Under the pieces are notes generated by a model, which saw only the letters and a program-made list of their open reading frames with translations, searched no databases and was not told the DNA's origin. The position numbers were made by a program, and so were the translations under genes. This document shows positions 45,901 to 54,824 of a stretch of DNA of 64,000 nt, in pieces; within the stretch, counting starts at the first letter, position 1; each line of letters begins with the position of its first letter. The DNA lies in NCBI GenBank assembly GCA_963816065.1, contig CAWFJG010000011.1, forward strand, positions 1-64,000, read 5' to 3'. Source of the DNA: Roseiarcus sp963816065 (GTDB taxonomy: Bacteria; Pseudomonadota; Alphaproteobacteria; Rhizobiales; Beijerinckiaceae).

Positions 45901-47151
45901 AGGGGAATCGGGTGAACAATTTCATCGGGTGATCAGGCTGGCGAGGAAATCGTCGTCCCATCCGGCGGTTTTTCGTTTCAGCCGCATGGAGGCCTTTCCG
46001 GGAGCGAGGCGGAACAGGTTCTGCGCCATGTGCTTGATCGCACAGAAGTTGGCCGGAGCGTGATCGGTTCGCAGCCGGCACTCGTCGTCGCGGAACACCA
46101 TATCCAACACCCAGTGTAGGCTGTTCTCGATCGCCCAGTGGCTGCGGACGATCGGCCCCAGCATGCACGCGATCATCGTCAGGGAGGTCAGGTAGAAGCG
46201 GATCTCCCGTTCGATCTTGTCGCCGGTTTCCCGCTCGCTTTCGACCACGACCACGGCCTTCAATCCGGGCCAGTCGTGACGCTCCTGCACCCAGCCGATG
46301 TCGTGAATGACGGTCGTGGTCCTGGTCTCGATGCGGCCATGATCGCCATCCACCGTTTGATGGCGACTGATCGTTGTGTCCTTGAACCCGGCGGCTTTCT
46401 GCTCGGCCACGAACAATTCCACGTCCTCGCGCAGCGACCCCTGGTTGCCCTTCAGCGCCAGCACGTAGTCGGCCTTCTTGTCCACCACTTTCTGAGCGAT
46501 GTCACGCTGACACCCCATGGCGTCGATGGTGATGATCGCCCCCTCGATGGCCAGCAAGTCCAGCAGTTTGGGGATGGCGACGATTTCGTTGGATTTCTCC
46601 GCCACCTTGACCTGGCCGAGCACCAGGCGCTGGCGCGCCGCGAAGGCGGAAACCGTGTGGATCGGCGCTTGGCCCTTCCGCTTTCGGCCGGACCGACGGG
46701 CGGTCTTGCCATCGATGGCGATGACCCCTTCGGGACTTCCGGTCAGCGCGGCGACCCAGGCGACGAAGCAGCGCTGGAACTGCTCGTGGTCCAGCACGGC
46801 GAGGATGTCGCCAAGGTGGTCGTGCGCCGGCGTGCCATTGGCGAAGGGGCGGAAGCGACGCAGCAAGGCCAGCTTCTTGCGGCCGAACAGGGCGATGTCG
46901 GTAATGGTCTCCGCACCGGCCAGGACGGCGATCAGGCAGAGGAGCAGGATCTCTTCCAGCGGGTAGTCCACCTTCCCCTGTTGGCGCGGATCCTTCAGAT
47001 CTTTGAAATGACTCAGGAAAACAACGGTCTCGTCAAACGCCGCGCTATCCGCCCCCGTCAACGCCATGGCTCGTTCCCTCATGCGAATCGAGGGTCGTCA
47101 TGGATTCAGCACTTTCGCGATTTGTCACCTACTCCTTCACCCGATTACCCT
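45901..47151 (-). mobile_element. ISAs1-family insertion sequence
   Basis: 1,251 bases bounded by terminal inverted repeats AGGGGAATCGGGTGAA (45,901-45,916) and TTCACCCGATTACCCT (47,136-47,151), which match at 15 of 16 positions, and by a 12-bp target duplication on each side. One transposase gene fills it. All parts are intact, so the copy may be active or recently so. Confidence 0.9.
45922..47082 (-). CDS. ISAs1-family transposase
   Basis: 386 residues, full length for the family. The N-terminal H-repeat-associated domain has LSHFKDLKDPRQQGKVDYPL and FGRKKLALLRRF. The DDE core has GVIAIDGKTARRSGRKRKGQ (first Asp), AIITIDAMGCQRDIAQKVVD (second Asp), YVLALKGNQGSLREDV, and HWAIENSLHWVLDMVFRDDE with the catalytic Glu. 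The frame is unbroken. Confidence 0.95.
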   Translation of the reverse strand: MRERAMALTGADSAAFDETVVFLSHFKDLKDPRQQGKVDYPLEEILLLCLIAVLAGAETITDIALFGRKKLALLRRFRPFANGTPAHDHLGDILAVLDHEQFQRCFVAWVAALTGSPEGVIAIDGKTARRSGRKRKGQAPIHTVSAFAARQRLVLGQVKVAEKSNEIVAIPKLLDLLAIEGAIITIDAMGCQRDIAQKVVDKKADYVLALKGNQGSLREDVELFVAEQKAAGFKDTTISRHQTVDGDHGRIETRTTTVIHDIGWVQERHDWPGLKAVVVVESERETGDKIEREIRFYLTSLTMIACMLGPIVRSHWAIENSLHWVLDMVFRDDECRLRTDHAPANFCAIKHMAQNLFRLAPGKASMRLKRKTAGWDDDFLASLITR

Positions 47152-47163
47152 GAGCGCGATGCC
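47152..47163. repeat. Target-site duplication, right
   Basis: GAGCGCGATGCC, identical to 45,889-45,900; marks the right edge of the ISAs1 insertion. Confidence 0.75.
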
Positions 47164-47251
47164 GGCCGGCGTTGCAATGGGCAAACAGCATGATAACGTA
47201 CGCGTCGGCGACGGCAAATCTGCAAAACCCGCCGGCGTCGGGGAGGGTAGG

Positions 47252-47617
47252 ATGACGCTCGACGAGACTGTGGGCGCATATTGCGGCGCATGGAATGAGA
47301 AGGACGAGGTTGTCCGCGCTGCGATCCTCGACAAGGTCTGGGCCGACGACGGCGTCTATCAGGACCCGATGGGAGTCGTTCCGGCGGGACGCGCCGCGCT
47401 GCACGCGCACATCGCCAATTTCCACCAGAGCTACCCGGGCGCGAAGATCGTCCCGACCAGCAGGGTCGACGAGCACCACGGCAAGATCCACTTCACCTGG
47501 CGACTGGTGATGCCGGACGGATCGGTGGCGATCGACGGGCGCGATTTCGGCGAGCTCGACCCGACCGGCCGCATCGCTCACATCGTCGGATTCTTCGGCC
47601 CGCCGCCGCCGATCTGA
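47252..47617 (+). CDS. SnoaL-like/NTF2-fold protein
   Basis: 121 residues from ATG 47,252 (MTLDETVGAYCGAWNEKDEV) with GGGGAGGGTAGG upstream. NTF2-fold features: the N-terminal helix pair with W-x-E-K-D, VWADDGVYQDPMGVVPAGRA, and IHFTWRLVMPDGSVAIDGRD. Members are ligand-binding or isomerase-like with varied roles; no specific job can be given. Its own upstream promoter was probably interrupted by the ISAs1 insertion 101 bases away. Confidence 0.8.
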   Translation: MTLDETVGAYCGAWNEKDEVVRAAILDKVWADDGVYQDPMGVVPAGRAALHAHIANFHQSYPGAKIVPTSRVDEHHGKIHFTWRLVMPDGSVAIDGRDFGELDPTGRIAHIVGFFGPPPPI

Positions 47618-47775
47618 CCAGGACGGGCGCGCCCCTGCCGCATCGAAACTCGCGATCGCGCCCCCGCCTGTGCCGGCGTCTGAAAGGGCGCTTGTCTTTC
47701 GACCGGCCATGACGGGATGGGCGCCCCGCGAACCGCCGGCGAGAGCAAGACCAAGTCACCCGGTTCCGTCTTCCT

Positions 47776-48615
47776 CTAGGCGAGGCGGACTTCGTCGCCC
47801 AGGGCGACCCGCCCGGGGCGCTCGATCTGCGCGTAGGCGCCGAGGCAGGGCGCGGGCCCCATGTCCATGACCTGCGCTCGGTTGAGCCTGCCGATCTCCA
47901 CCGTCAACCGCGGATCTGGCGGAATCGCGCCGTGAGCCAGAGTGGGCACGGCGCATCGGGGCGTGGGAAATGCGACGCGCAAGCAGAGATCCGGACCGAC
48001 CGATATGAGCGCGCCCTCCCATCCGTTCTCGGCGAACGCGTCGAGACCCACGCTGTCGATTACGAGATTGGGACGGAAGCGCGCCGGCTCGGCCGCCTTG
48101 GCGAGCGAAACGTCTGCGACGCGGTCGAGGCTCGCCGTCGTGACGAAGTGGATCGGGAAGGCGTCGAAGAATCCACCCTCCGGAGCGCCCATGCCGATCG
48201 CCAGGATCGTCTTGCCGGGACCGTTTTCGTCGCCGCCCGCCGCCAGTTCCTCCGGACTGGCGCGTTCGAGCTCCAAGGCCCCGCCACGGGCGAAGGCGAA
48301 CCGCACCTGGCGCTCGACCAACGCCGAAATCCGGTCCGCGGCGTCTGCATCCGCCGGATCAAATCGGCGGCCGTCCGGTGTCGCGATCTCGACAGCGCCG
48401 GTGTCGTCGCGGAACGTCGCGGCGCAATCCAGGAGCCGGCGCCAACGCCTGGGCATCTTGGCGCTCGCAACTCGTCCCGTCTCATCGTCGATCAGCGCGC
48501 AGACGCGATCCCCGGACAGGCCGCGCGTCCGGACCTCGACGCGTTCGAGCGTCTCCCCGAGCATCGATTTGACAGGGTAACGGCGAATTTCGCCGATGAC
48601 GCCGATCCTGGTCAT
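47776..48615 (-). CDS. MOSC-domain protein
   Basis: 279 residues from ATG 48,615. The N-terminal MOSC beta-barrel is seen in IGEIRRYPVKSMLGETLERV and GLSGDRVCALIDDETGRVAS; the C-terminal MOSC core in RFRPNLVIDSVGLDAFAENG and LRVAFPTPRCAVPTL, with the conserved Cys that carries sulfur. Related to mARC/YiiM-like Mo-cofactor proteins. The open frame continues upstream to 48,942 into the duplicated MFS end, which is not part of this protein. Confidence 0.88.
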   Translation of the reverse strand: MTRIGVIGEIRRYPVKSMLGETLERVEVRTRGLSGDRVCALIDDETGRVASAKMPRRWRRLLDCAATFRDDTGAVEIATPDGRRFDPADADAADRISALVERQVRFAFARGGALELERASPEELAAGGDENGPGKTILAIGMGAPEGGFFDAFPIHFVTTASLDRVADVSLAKAAEPARFRPNLVIDSVGLDAFAENGWEGALISVGPDLCLRVAFPTPRCAVPTLAHGAIPPDPRLTVEIGRLNRAQVMDMGPAPCLGAYAQIERPGRVALGDEVRLA

Positions 48616-48746
48616 TGCTCGCCTTCTCCCGCCGTTCCGCCTAACCGCGCGATCCTGCCGCCAATTCCGCGCCTCGGTCCATACGAAAAATGCGGACGTC
48701 CATGCGCGTCGGCGCAGCCGAACCGCCGGCCTGCCGGTACGCGCTC

Positions 48747-48924
48747 GCGCCGCCCGCTCGATCGCGAAGTTGACGAGCGCGCCCGCGGCCATGAGGACGG
48801 CGGTGCCGAGGAACACTGCGCGCATGCCGATCTGTCCGCCGACGAAGCCGCCGGCGAGCGGCCCCAGCACCTGACCGACATATTGCGCCGAAACCGACCA
48901 GCCGAGCAGGCTGCCGGCGATCGC
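48747..48924. repeat. 178-bp direct repeat, left copy (duplicated MFS 3' end)
   Basis: Same orientation as 51,458-51,635 with two mismatches. On the minus strand it encodes the last membrane helices of the MFS transporter (AIAGSLLGWSVSAQYVGQVL to LVNFAIERA). It has no start and is cut off from the rest of the gene by the restriction-modification module. Confidence 0.93.
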
Positions 48925-49040
48925 TTTTGGAGTTCCCGCCAAAGAGCCACCGGACGACGTAAGTTTTCAACAGGAGGTGGCGTAAATGGCTTGATCATTG
49001 GGAACAATTCGGGAACACTGCGGCCGGAGAGGGATCCAGG

Positions 49041-50204
49041 ATGCGTGTGGCTGGGCTTTTCGCGGGAATCGGTGGCTTAGAACTTGGTCTCCAAGAGGCG
49101 GGGCACGAAGCCAGATTGCTTTCGGAAAATTGGGCACCCGCCGCAGCGGTTCTGGCGGCGAGGTTTCCCGGCGTGCCCAACGTGGGAGACGTACGAAGTG
49201 TTCAGAATTTGCCGACGATCGACCTCCTGACAGCCGGTTTTCCCTGCCAGGACCTTAGTCAAGCAGGACGTACAGAAGGCATAACCGGTCCAAAATCTGG
49301 ATTGGTCGGCGATGTCTTCCGCCTAATTGATCTCGCAGGTCCAGAATGGGTCCTGCTAGAAAATGTTTCGTTTATGCTTCGGCTCGACCGGGGCAGCGCA
49401 ATGACCACACTAGTAACCGCGCTTGAAGAACGCGGCTACCGGTGGGCATATCGCGTCGTCAATTCATTATCGTTCTTACCTCAAAGGCGTGAGCGGGTCT
49501 TTCTTCTTGCAAGTCTAACGAATGATCCGTCGGACGTACTATTCGTGGACGAAGTCGAACCAACTCCGATTTCCACGAAGCTTGATACTCACGCTCATGG
49601 ATTCTATTGGACAGAGGGAATTCGTGGTCTTGGCTGGGCGCCAAATTGCGTTCCGACGCTCAAGAATGGCTCAACTTTGGGCATACCATCACCGCCCGCG
49701 ATCTTGCTGCCTTCGGGCGAAATCGTAACTCCCGACATTCGCGATGCGGAACGTCTACAGGGATTCCGCGCCAACTGGACCGCTCCGGCGGAGAGCGCCG
49801 GTCGCTCTTCCTATCGATGGTCGTTGGTGGGCAACGCTGTTTCGCGGCCGGTCGCGCGTTGGATCGGTAAGCGCCTCGAAATGCCCACTCAATACGATCG
49901 ATCACGCGATGAAGCAAAGGGGATTGGTGATACCTGGCCTCGGGCCGCCCGTCTCGACGGTCGCGTCCGGCGCGAAGTGAAAATTTCCGACTATCCTGTG
50001 TGGAGAAATCGTGAGCCACTCCATAAGTTCTTGCGATTTGAACCTAAGTTACTTTCTGTACGGGCAACGTCCGGGTTCTTGTCGCGTATTGAAAAGAGTT
50101 CGCTGCGCTTTGTACCAGGATTTAAGGAAATGGTTCGTTCCCATCTCAGGCATGTTAGGGCAATTGAGGTGTTCGTCGGGAAGCAACTACTCGCTGCAGA
50201 ATGA
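49041..50204 (+). CDS. DNA (cytosine-5)-methyltransferase, type II R-M
   Basis: 387 residues. Motifs in order: I FAGIGGLELGL (7-17), IV GFPCQDLSQAG with catalytic Cys69, VI ENV (107-109), VIII QRRERV (148-153), IX DAERLQGF and X SLVGNAVSRPVARWIG. Methylates cytosine at an unknown site; the target-recognition region lies between VIII and IX. The tail after about 285 is basic and non-conserved. First gene of a three-gene module, overlapping vsr by four bases (ATGA). Confidence 0.93.
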   Translation: MRVAGLFAGIGGLELGLQEAGHEARLLSENWAPAAAVLAARFPGVPNVGDVRSVQNLPTIDLLTAGFPCQDLSQAGRTEGITGPKSGLVGDVFRLIDLAGPEWVLLENVSFMLRLDRGSAMTTLVTALEERGYRWAYRVVNSLSFLPQRRERVFLLASLTNDPSDVLFVDEVEPTPISTKLDTHAHGFYWTEGIRGLGWAPNCVPTLKNGSTLGIPSPPAILLPSGEIVTPDIRDAERLQGFRANWTAPAESAGRSSYRWSLVGNAVSRPVARWIGKRLEMPTQYDRSRDEAKGIGDTWPRAARLDGRVRREVKISDYPVWRNREPLHKFLRFEPKLLSVRATSGFLSRIEKSSLRFVPGFKEMVRSHLRHVRAIEVFVGKQLLAAE

Positions 50205-50638
50205 AATTGGCCTATTACAAACCACCAACGGATTCCGCTCGATCCGCGCTCATGCGGAGTGTAAGACAACACGGGACAAAACCAGAAAAGGAGGTCGCTA
50301 GAGTTCTTCGAGACATAGGTATGCGATATCGGAGAAACGTCAGGTCGTTGCCGGGTTCACCTGATTTTGCGAATAAGTCGCGTCGCTTGGCGATTTTCGT
50401 TCATGGTTGTTTCTGGCACCGTCACAGGGATTGCCGGAGAGCTACAACCCCTAAGCGCAATCGGGATTTTTGGCTGGAGAAATTTTTTGCAAACGAAAGA
50501 AGAGATACGCGAAACGCATGGCGACTGCGCTATATGGGTTTCCATGTTATAACTGTTTGGGAGTGCGAGACATTAGATATAGCACAATTGCAAAAGGTCC
50601 TAAGGGAAAGACTAGGAAGTTGCGGTAGTGAAGATTAA
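50201..50638 (+). CDS. vsr: Very short patch repair endonuclease Vsr
   Basis: 145 residues; nicks T:G mismatches left by deamination of 5-methylcytosine, protecting the methylase's own target. Seen: SVRQHGTKPEKEVARVL, VRSLPGSPDFANKSRRLAIF (catalytic Asp55), VHGCFWHRHRDCRRATTPK (zinc and catalytic His), and NRDFWLEKF. Starts at ATG 50,201, overlapping the methylase stop. Pairing with an m5C methylase is the normal arrangement. Confidence 0.93.
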   Translation: MKLAYYKPPTDSARSALMRSVRQHGTKPEKEVARVLRDIGMRYRRNVRSLPGSPDFANKSRRLAIFVHGCFWHRHRDCRRATTPKRNRDFWLEKFFANERRDTRNAWRLRYMGFHVITVWECETLDIAQLQKVLRERLGSCGSED

Positions 50639-51418
50639 ACTCCCGATATCAACCAATTTCGATAGCATATCTATCGAGCTTCGATCTGCAGGAGACCGCG
50701 AATTAATACAGTCGTTGATAATTAAGGTCGCGGAGCTCGTGGAGAAACTCGATATCCCTGTTGAATATAGAAAGTATATCGAATTTGGTCGGGCCGTAAA
50801 ACGTGATTACGCACAGCGCCTCTCCCATGCGCTTGCTCAAAAGATTGCAGATGCACTTAGACCACACTTTCCTGGAATCCTCCCTGATGAGCATGGCAAG
50901 CGACACAAATCAAAATCCGGTTCGGCAAGTGGCCTGAAGAAGCTGGACGTGAACTACTCCAACCCACGTATTGGATTAGGTTTAGGAGTTTCAGTCAAGA
51001 CCCTAAATTTCCGGGACGAGGCGACTGGCCGATTCACGAAAAATGTCAAGCGTCTCGACGGCGAACTCCGAGCCGAAGCGCAAGATTACCATGTGCGACA
51101 GCCTTTCGCTGTATTGATAGCGCTCGTGTTCCTGCCGGAGGAGGCATCTAGAGATAGTGAGGTTAGGTCGAGTTTCGGCATGCGTGGGAAGTGTTTCGTG
51201 AGCGCGCGGGGCGGACTTCTAACCAGGGCGAAGAGAGTTTATTCGAACGCCTCTGGTTATGCGTGTATAGAACGGACTCAGAGGACTTTGGCGTTTGTCG
51301 ATGCTACGACGTAGTCGATGACTTCCCCATGTCCGGGTTGCCTTCTGAAAGAAGTACTCTTTCGGACTTAATTAAACAAATTGCGGTTGAATTTCATAGA
51401 AGAAACAAGACAATCTGA
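50628..51418 (+). CDS. Putative type II restriction endonuclease (frameshifted)
   Basis: About 263 residues from GTG 50,628, overlapping vsr by 11 bases. A likely PD-(D/E)XK core lies at about 105-125: KLDVNYSNPRIGLGLGVSVK, then TLNFRDEATGRFTKNVKRLD. Later LIALVFLPEEA is followed by a frame change near 51,178, after which HAWEVFRERAGR, FERLWLCVYRT and DFPMSGLPSERSTLSDLI complete the protein at 51,418. I call it the restriction enzyme because of its position after methylase and vsr; the active site is inferred. Its base composition is clearly AT-richer than the neighbours. Confidence 0.65.
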
Positions 51419-51440
51419 AATCCTCCTACGGCCTGCGCCC

Positions 51441-52667
51441 TCATCCCGCACTCGCCGGCGCCGCCCGCTCGATCGCGAAGTTGACGAGCGCGCCCGCCGC
51501 CATGAGGACGGCGGTGCCGAGGAACACGGCGCGCATGCCGATCTGTCCGCCGACGAAGCCGCCGGCGAGCGGCCCCAGCACCTGACCGACATATTGCGCC
51601 GAAACCGACCAGCCGAGCAGGCTGCCGGCGATCGCCTCCGGCGCGTTGTGCCGGATGACGCTCGCCATGCCGGGCATGAGGCCGCCCAGCGCCGCACCCA
51701 TCAGGAAGCGCAGCATCACAAGCTGCCAGGAGCTGACCACGAACGCCTGCGGAACGAGCAGCGCCGCCGCCGCCGCAAGCGACAGGACAACGATCCGCCA
51801 ATGGCCGATGTGGTCCGCCAGCCGTCCGAGACGAGCGGACGACAGTACGCCGCCGAACGCGCCCGCCGACATCGCGAGGCCCGAGACGACCGTCACCTGC
51901 GAGACCGGGGCGAACAGCGCGACATAGACCGTGATGATCGGCTCGATCGAGGTCAGCGCGAAGGTCAGGAGAAGGCCGGTCGCGAGCATCGCGACGACCG
52001 GGCGACGGTCCGGGACTTGCGCCCAGAGGCCGCCGAACCGCTGCGTGCGCGCCGCATGCGGGCGCGGCTTTTCGCGCAGCAGGACAGTCGTGGCGAGGAA
52101 GCTGACGAAGATCGCCGCGCCCGACAAGAGAAAGGTCGAGCGGATGCCGATCAGCGGCGGCAGCGCGCCGCCGATCAGCGGGCCGACGAGGTTGCCCGCC
52201 ATGATCCCGGAGGAGAGGAAACCGAGCGCCCAGCCCGATTTCGCCTTCGGCGTCTGCGCCGCCACCAGGATCATCGAACCCGAGGCGTAGCCGCCGAGCA
52301 GGCCGGTCAGGAGCCGGATCGCCACCAGTTGCTCGATGCTCTGAGCCATGCCGGTCAGCGACATGGCGACCGCCATGCCGAGGCTGGCGCGGATCAGCAT
52401 CAGCTTGCGGCCGTAGCGGTCGCCGAGCCGGCCCCATAGAGGAGCGGTCAGCGCTGCGGTGAAGAAGGTCGCGCCATAGGCGACGCCCGACCACTGCACG
52501 ATCGCCGCATGCCCCCGGACGCCGATCTCCTCGACGTAGATCGGCAGGAACGGCAGCAGAAGCGTCATCGCCACGATGGTGGTGAACGAGCCGATCGTGC
52601 AGACAATCAGGTTGACGAACCAGGGATCGCCGGAGTCCGCCCGCTCCTGGCGCGGTGCGGCGCTCAT
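51441..52667 (-). CDS. MFS multidrug-type transporter
   Basis: 408 residues, twelve helices. ATG 52,667 (MSAAPRQERADSGDPWF) has GGGAGGTGG upstream. The loop 2-3 motif GRLGDRYGRKLMLIRASLG is the MFS signature, and its half-repeat SSARLGRLADHIGHWRIVVL is in the second half. Resembles DHA1 (TetA-like) drug exporters. The final 178 coding bases are duplicated at 48,747-48,924. A GntR regulator with an operator-like palindrome is directly upstream in the same direction. Confidence 0.9.
   Translation of the reverse strand: MSAAPRQERADSGDPWFVNLIVCTIGSFTTIVAMTLLLPFLPIYVEEIGVRGHAAIVQWSGVAYGATFFTAALTAPLWGRLGDRYGRKLMLIRASLGMAVAMSLTGMAQSIEQLVAIRLLTGLLGGYASGSMILVAAQTPKAKSGWALGFLSSGIMAGNLVGPLIGGALPPLIGIRSTFLLSGAAIFVSFLATTVLLREKPRPHAARTQRFGGLWAQVPDRRPVVAMLATGLLLTFALTSIEPIITVYVALFAPVSQVTVVSGLAMSAGAFGGVLSSARLGRLADHIGHWRIVVLSLAAAAALLVPQAFVVSSWQLVMLRFLMGAALGGLMPGMASVIRHNAPEAIAGSLLGWSVSAQYVGQVLGPLAGGFVGGQIGMRAVFLGTAVLMAAGALVNFAIERAAPASAG
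51458..51635. repeat. 178-bp direct repeat, right copy (within the MFS gene)
   Basis: In-frame part of the intact MFS gene and near-identical (two mismatches) to 48,747-48,924. Together the copies bracket 2,533 bases containing only the methylase, vsr and restriction enzyme genes. Confidence 0.93.
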
Positions 52668-52863
52668 CGCCACCTCCCGAACCGCCTGCGGCGGGCCCCC
52701 GCCGCCGCGCTGCGCGCGGTCCCCCTCCCCCGATCCACTTCGTCTCTTCGGGGAGGAGGGGCGCCGCCGCCTCTCCTCCCCCGGGAATCGGAGGAGGGGG
52801 ACCATGCGAGCCATGGTGGAGCGGGGTGTCGGGGCAACGCCGCCTGACGCTTGGCCGTAGCGC

Positions 52864-53530
52864 TCATCGCCCGATCACCGCGAAGCCGCGGGCGCGCAGG
52901 CGCTTGCGGTCGCCATCGAGCGAGCGGAGGAGTCTGTCGCGCGTGTCGCGCAGATGGGCGGCCGCCTCGCTGGCCGCGCCGTCCGGGTCGTTCCGCCGAA
53001 TGCGCTCCAGGATGCGCCGGTGCTCGGCCCAGGCCTGCTCGCGCGACGGCTCGGTCCAGACTTCCAGCCAGCGCGCCCGAGACAGGCGGATCATCGCCTG
53101 CTCGATCGCGCGGACGAGGAACGGATTGCCCGAGAGACGCGCGACGGCGACGTGGAACTCGGCGCCGACCCGATGCCACTCCTCCCGCGGCGTGCCGGCC
53201 CGGCAGGCGTCGAGCATGGCCTCGATCGCCTCGATGTCCGCCTCGCCTGCGCGGGCGCAGGCGAGCCGGACGGCGGCCGTCTTCGAGCGGTTCGCGAAAT
53301 TCGGCGAGCGCCTCGATCTCGTCCAGGTCGATCGGCGCCACCGCCCACCCCCGACCTTCGCGACGGACGAGATCTTCGCTCTCGAGCCTCGCCAGCGCCG
53401 CGCGGATCGGCGTGCGCGAGCCGTTGAACTGGCTCTCGAGCCAGCGCTCGGTCAGCCGTTCGCCGGGGCCGAGATCAAGCGACAGGATCATGGCGCGCAG
53501 CTGACGGTGGATATCGAGGGTTTGGGACAC
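52864..53530 (-). CDS. GntR-family (FCD) transcriptional regulator (frameshifted)
   Basis: About 222 residues from GTG 53,530 (VSQTLDIHRQLRAMI). The winged HTH is in LGPGERLTERWLESQFNGSR and TPIRAALARLESEDLVRREG. The FCD ligand domain follows after a frame change near 53,285, with EEWHRVGAEFHVAVARLSGN and AWAEHRRILERIRRNDPDGA (metal-binding His/Asp). Likely represses itself and the MFS gene through the palindrome upstream. An ATG at 53,617 would extend it through the palindrome and is less likely. Confidence 0.82.
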
Positions 53531-53570
53531 GGGCGAGGGACCACGGACAAGGACATAGGCGGGAGAGCAT

Positions 53571-53617
53571 TGATATCCCAAGGCGGTATCCCAAACAACC
53601 GAACTTTGGGATACCAA
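53571..53617. promoter_or_regulatory. Operator-like palindrome upstream of gntR
   Basis: A perfect 11-bp inverted repeat GGTATCCCAAA (53,585-53,595) / TTTGGGATACC (53,605-53,615), nine bases apart, with an extra half-site TATCCCAA at about 53,574. It lies 55 bases before the GntR start and resembles the paired sites bound by FCD-type GntR dimers. Autoregulation is inferred. Confidence 0.6.
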
Positions 53618-53791
53618 ATGCGCCCCTTACCGTCTCCGCGCCGTGCAAGACGCTGGCCTTCGACGGCGCGATTGAACCACGACAAACCGAACGGCCGTCT
53701 TGGGCGCCATCAAACTGGCGCAAGGCCCGGCTCACATGTTTTCATGTGACCCCGGAACGCGAGTCGGTTTGGAGAACCAGGTGGCGGACGA

Positions 53792-54679
53792 ATGACGGCT
53801 TTCCTCGACCGCCGCGCTGTGATTGCAGCGTTCGGATCGCTATTGGCTCTGGGCGGCTGCGCGGCGCCAGGCCCCGTGTCGGTCCGCGGCAGTCCCCTAG
53901 CCGGCGCCGGCTACCTTCCCGGCTATGGCCCGATCGTGGACGACGGCCACGAGATCCCCGGCCTCGATGCATCGACCGTCAATCCGGATCTGTTGCGCCG
54001 GCAGGTCCCGTTCTCAGGACCGTACCGGCCCGGAACGATCGTCGTCGACATCCCGGAGCGGCGGCTCTACCTCGTCGAGTCCGGCGGGATGGCGATGCGC
54101 TACACCGTCGGCGTCGGTCGCGAGGAAGCGCTGAATTTCCGAGGCTCGGCCGTCATCGGCCGCAGGGCGGAATGGCCGCGCTGGGCGCCGACCGAGACCA
54201 TGATCGAGCGGATGCCGCGATACGCGGCCTACGCGGGCGGGATGGCCGGCGGCATGGGCAATCCCCTCGGGGCGCGGGCGCTCTACCTCTATCGCGGCGA
54301 CAGGGACACCTATTTCCGCCTGCACGGAACCAACGAACCGGACACCATCGGCACAGCGGTGTCGAGCGGATGCATCCGCCTCTTCAATCACGATATCATC
54401 GACCTCTACAACCGAGTTCCCGTCGGAACGCCGGTGGTCGTGCTGCAGGCGCCGGGACCAATGGCGGAGTTGCAGGAGCCGGGGCCGGTCGCCGGGACGC
54501 AACCGGGTCCGGCGATGGGCCCCCCGGCGCCCGACGGTTCGTACGGCGCCAACCCCTACGGCTATCAGCCCGGCCCTTACGAGGGCTACCCTGACGCGGG
54601 TTCCTATTACGACCCCGGCCCGCCGGGGCCCTCGGGGACATGGGTGGGATCGCCGGGGCCGGACGGCTGGCAGTATTAG
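53792..54679 (+). CDS. L,D-transpeptidase (YkuD domain), lipoprotein-like
   Basis: 295 residues. The signal ends in LLALGGCAAPG, a plausible lipobox with Cys22. The YkuD domain spans about 70-200: TIVVDIPERRLYLVESGGMA, FRLHGTNEPDTIGTAVSSGC and IRLFNHDIIDLYN with the catalytic His and Cys of HGTN and SSGCIRL. Makes 3-3 peptidoglycan links or attaches proteins to the cell wall. The C-terminal about 75 residues are Pro/Gly/Tyr-rich and low complexity. Confidence 0.92.
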   Translation: MTAFLDRRAVIAAFGSLLALGGCAAPGPVSVRGSPLAGAGYLPGYGPIVDDGHEIPGLDASTVNPDLLRRQVPFSGPYRPGTIVVDIPERRLYLVESGGMAMRYTVGVGREEALNFRGSAVIGRRAEWPRWAPTETMIERMPRYAAYAGGMAGGMGNPLGARALYLYRGDRDTYFRLHGTNEPDTIGTAVSSGCIRLFNHDIIDLYNRVPVGTPVVVLQAPGPMAELQEPGPVAGTQPGPAMGPPAPDGSYGANPYGYQPGPYEGYPDAGSYYDPGPPGPSGTWVGSPGPDGWQY

Positions 54680-54824
54680 CCGTAACGGGAACTCGTGCGA
54701 CGCGACGCGGTTGGCTCAGACACGCGCTGGCCAAGCCGCTCGCCAGCGCCGCGGCTTCCATTTACTGTCGCAAGCGGCGCCGGTAGGCTTCCGCCGGCGC
54801 TTTTCGCTCAAGGGTGAATCCCAA

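Noticed and set aside
48616..48942. N-terminal extension joining the MFS fragment to the MOSC protein as one fusion
   Set aside because: The linker is arginine-rich and noncoding in style, and the MOSC protein has its own good start at 48,615. The frame is open by chance or by an indel.
54688..54712. GGAAC-N16-GGTT as an EcfG promoter for the enoyl-CoA hydratase gene
   Set aside because: The first -10 base differs, the site is over 110 bases from the start, and such matches are expected by chance here.
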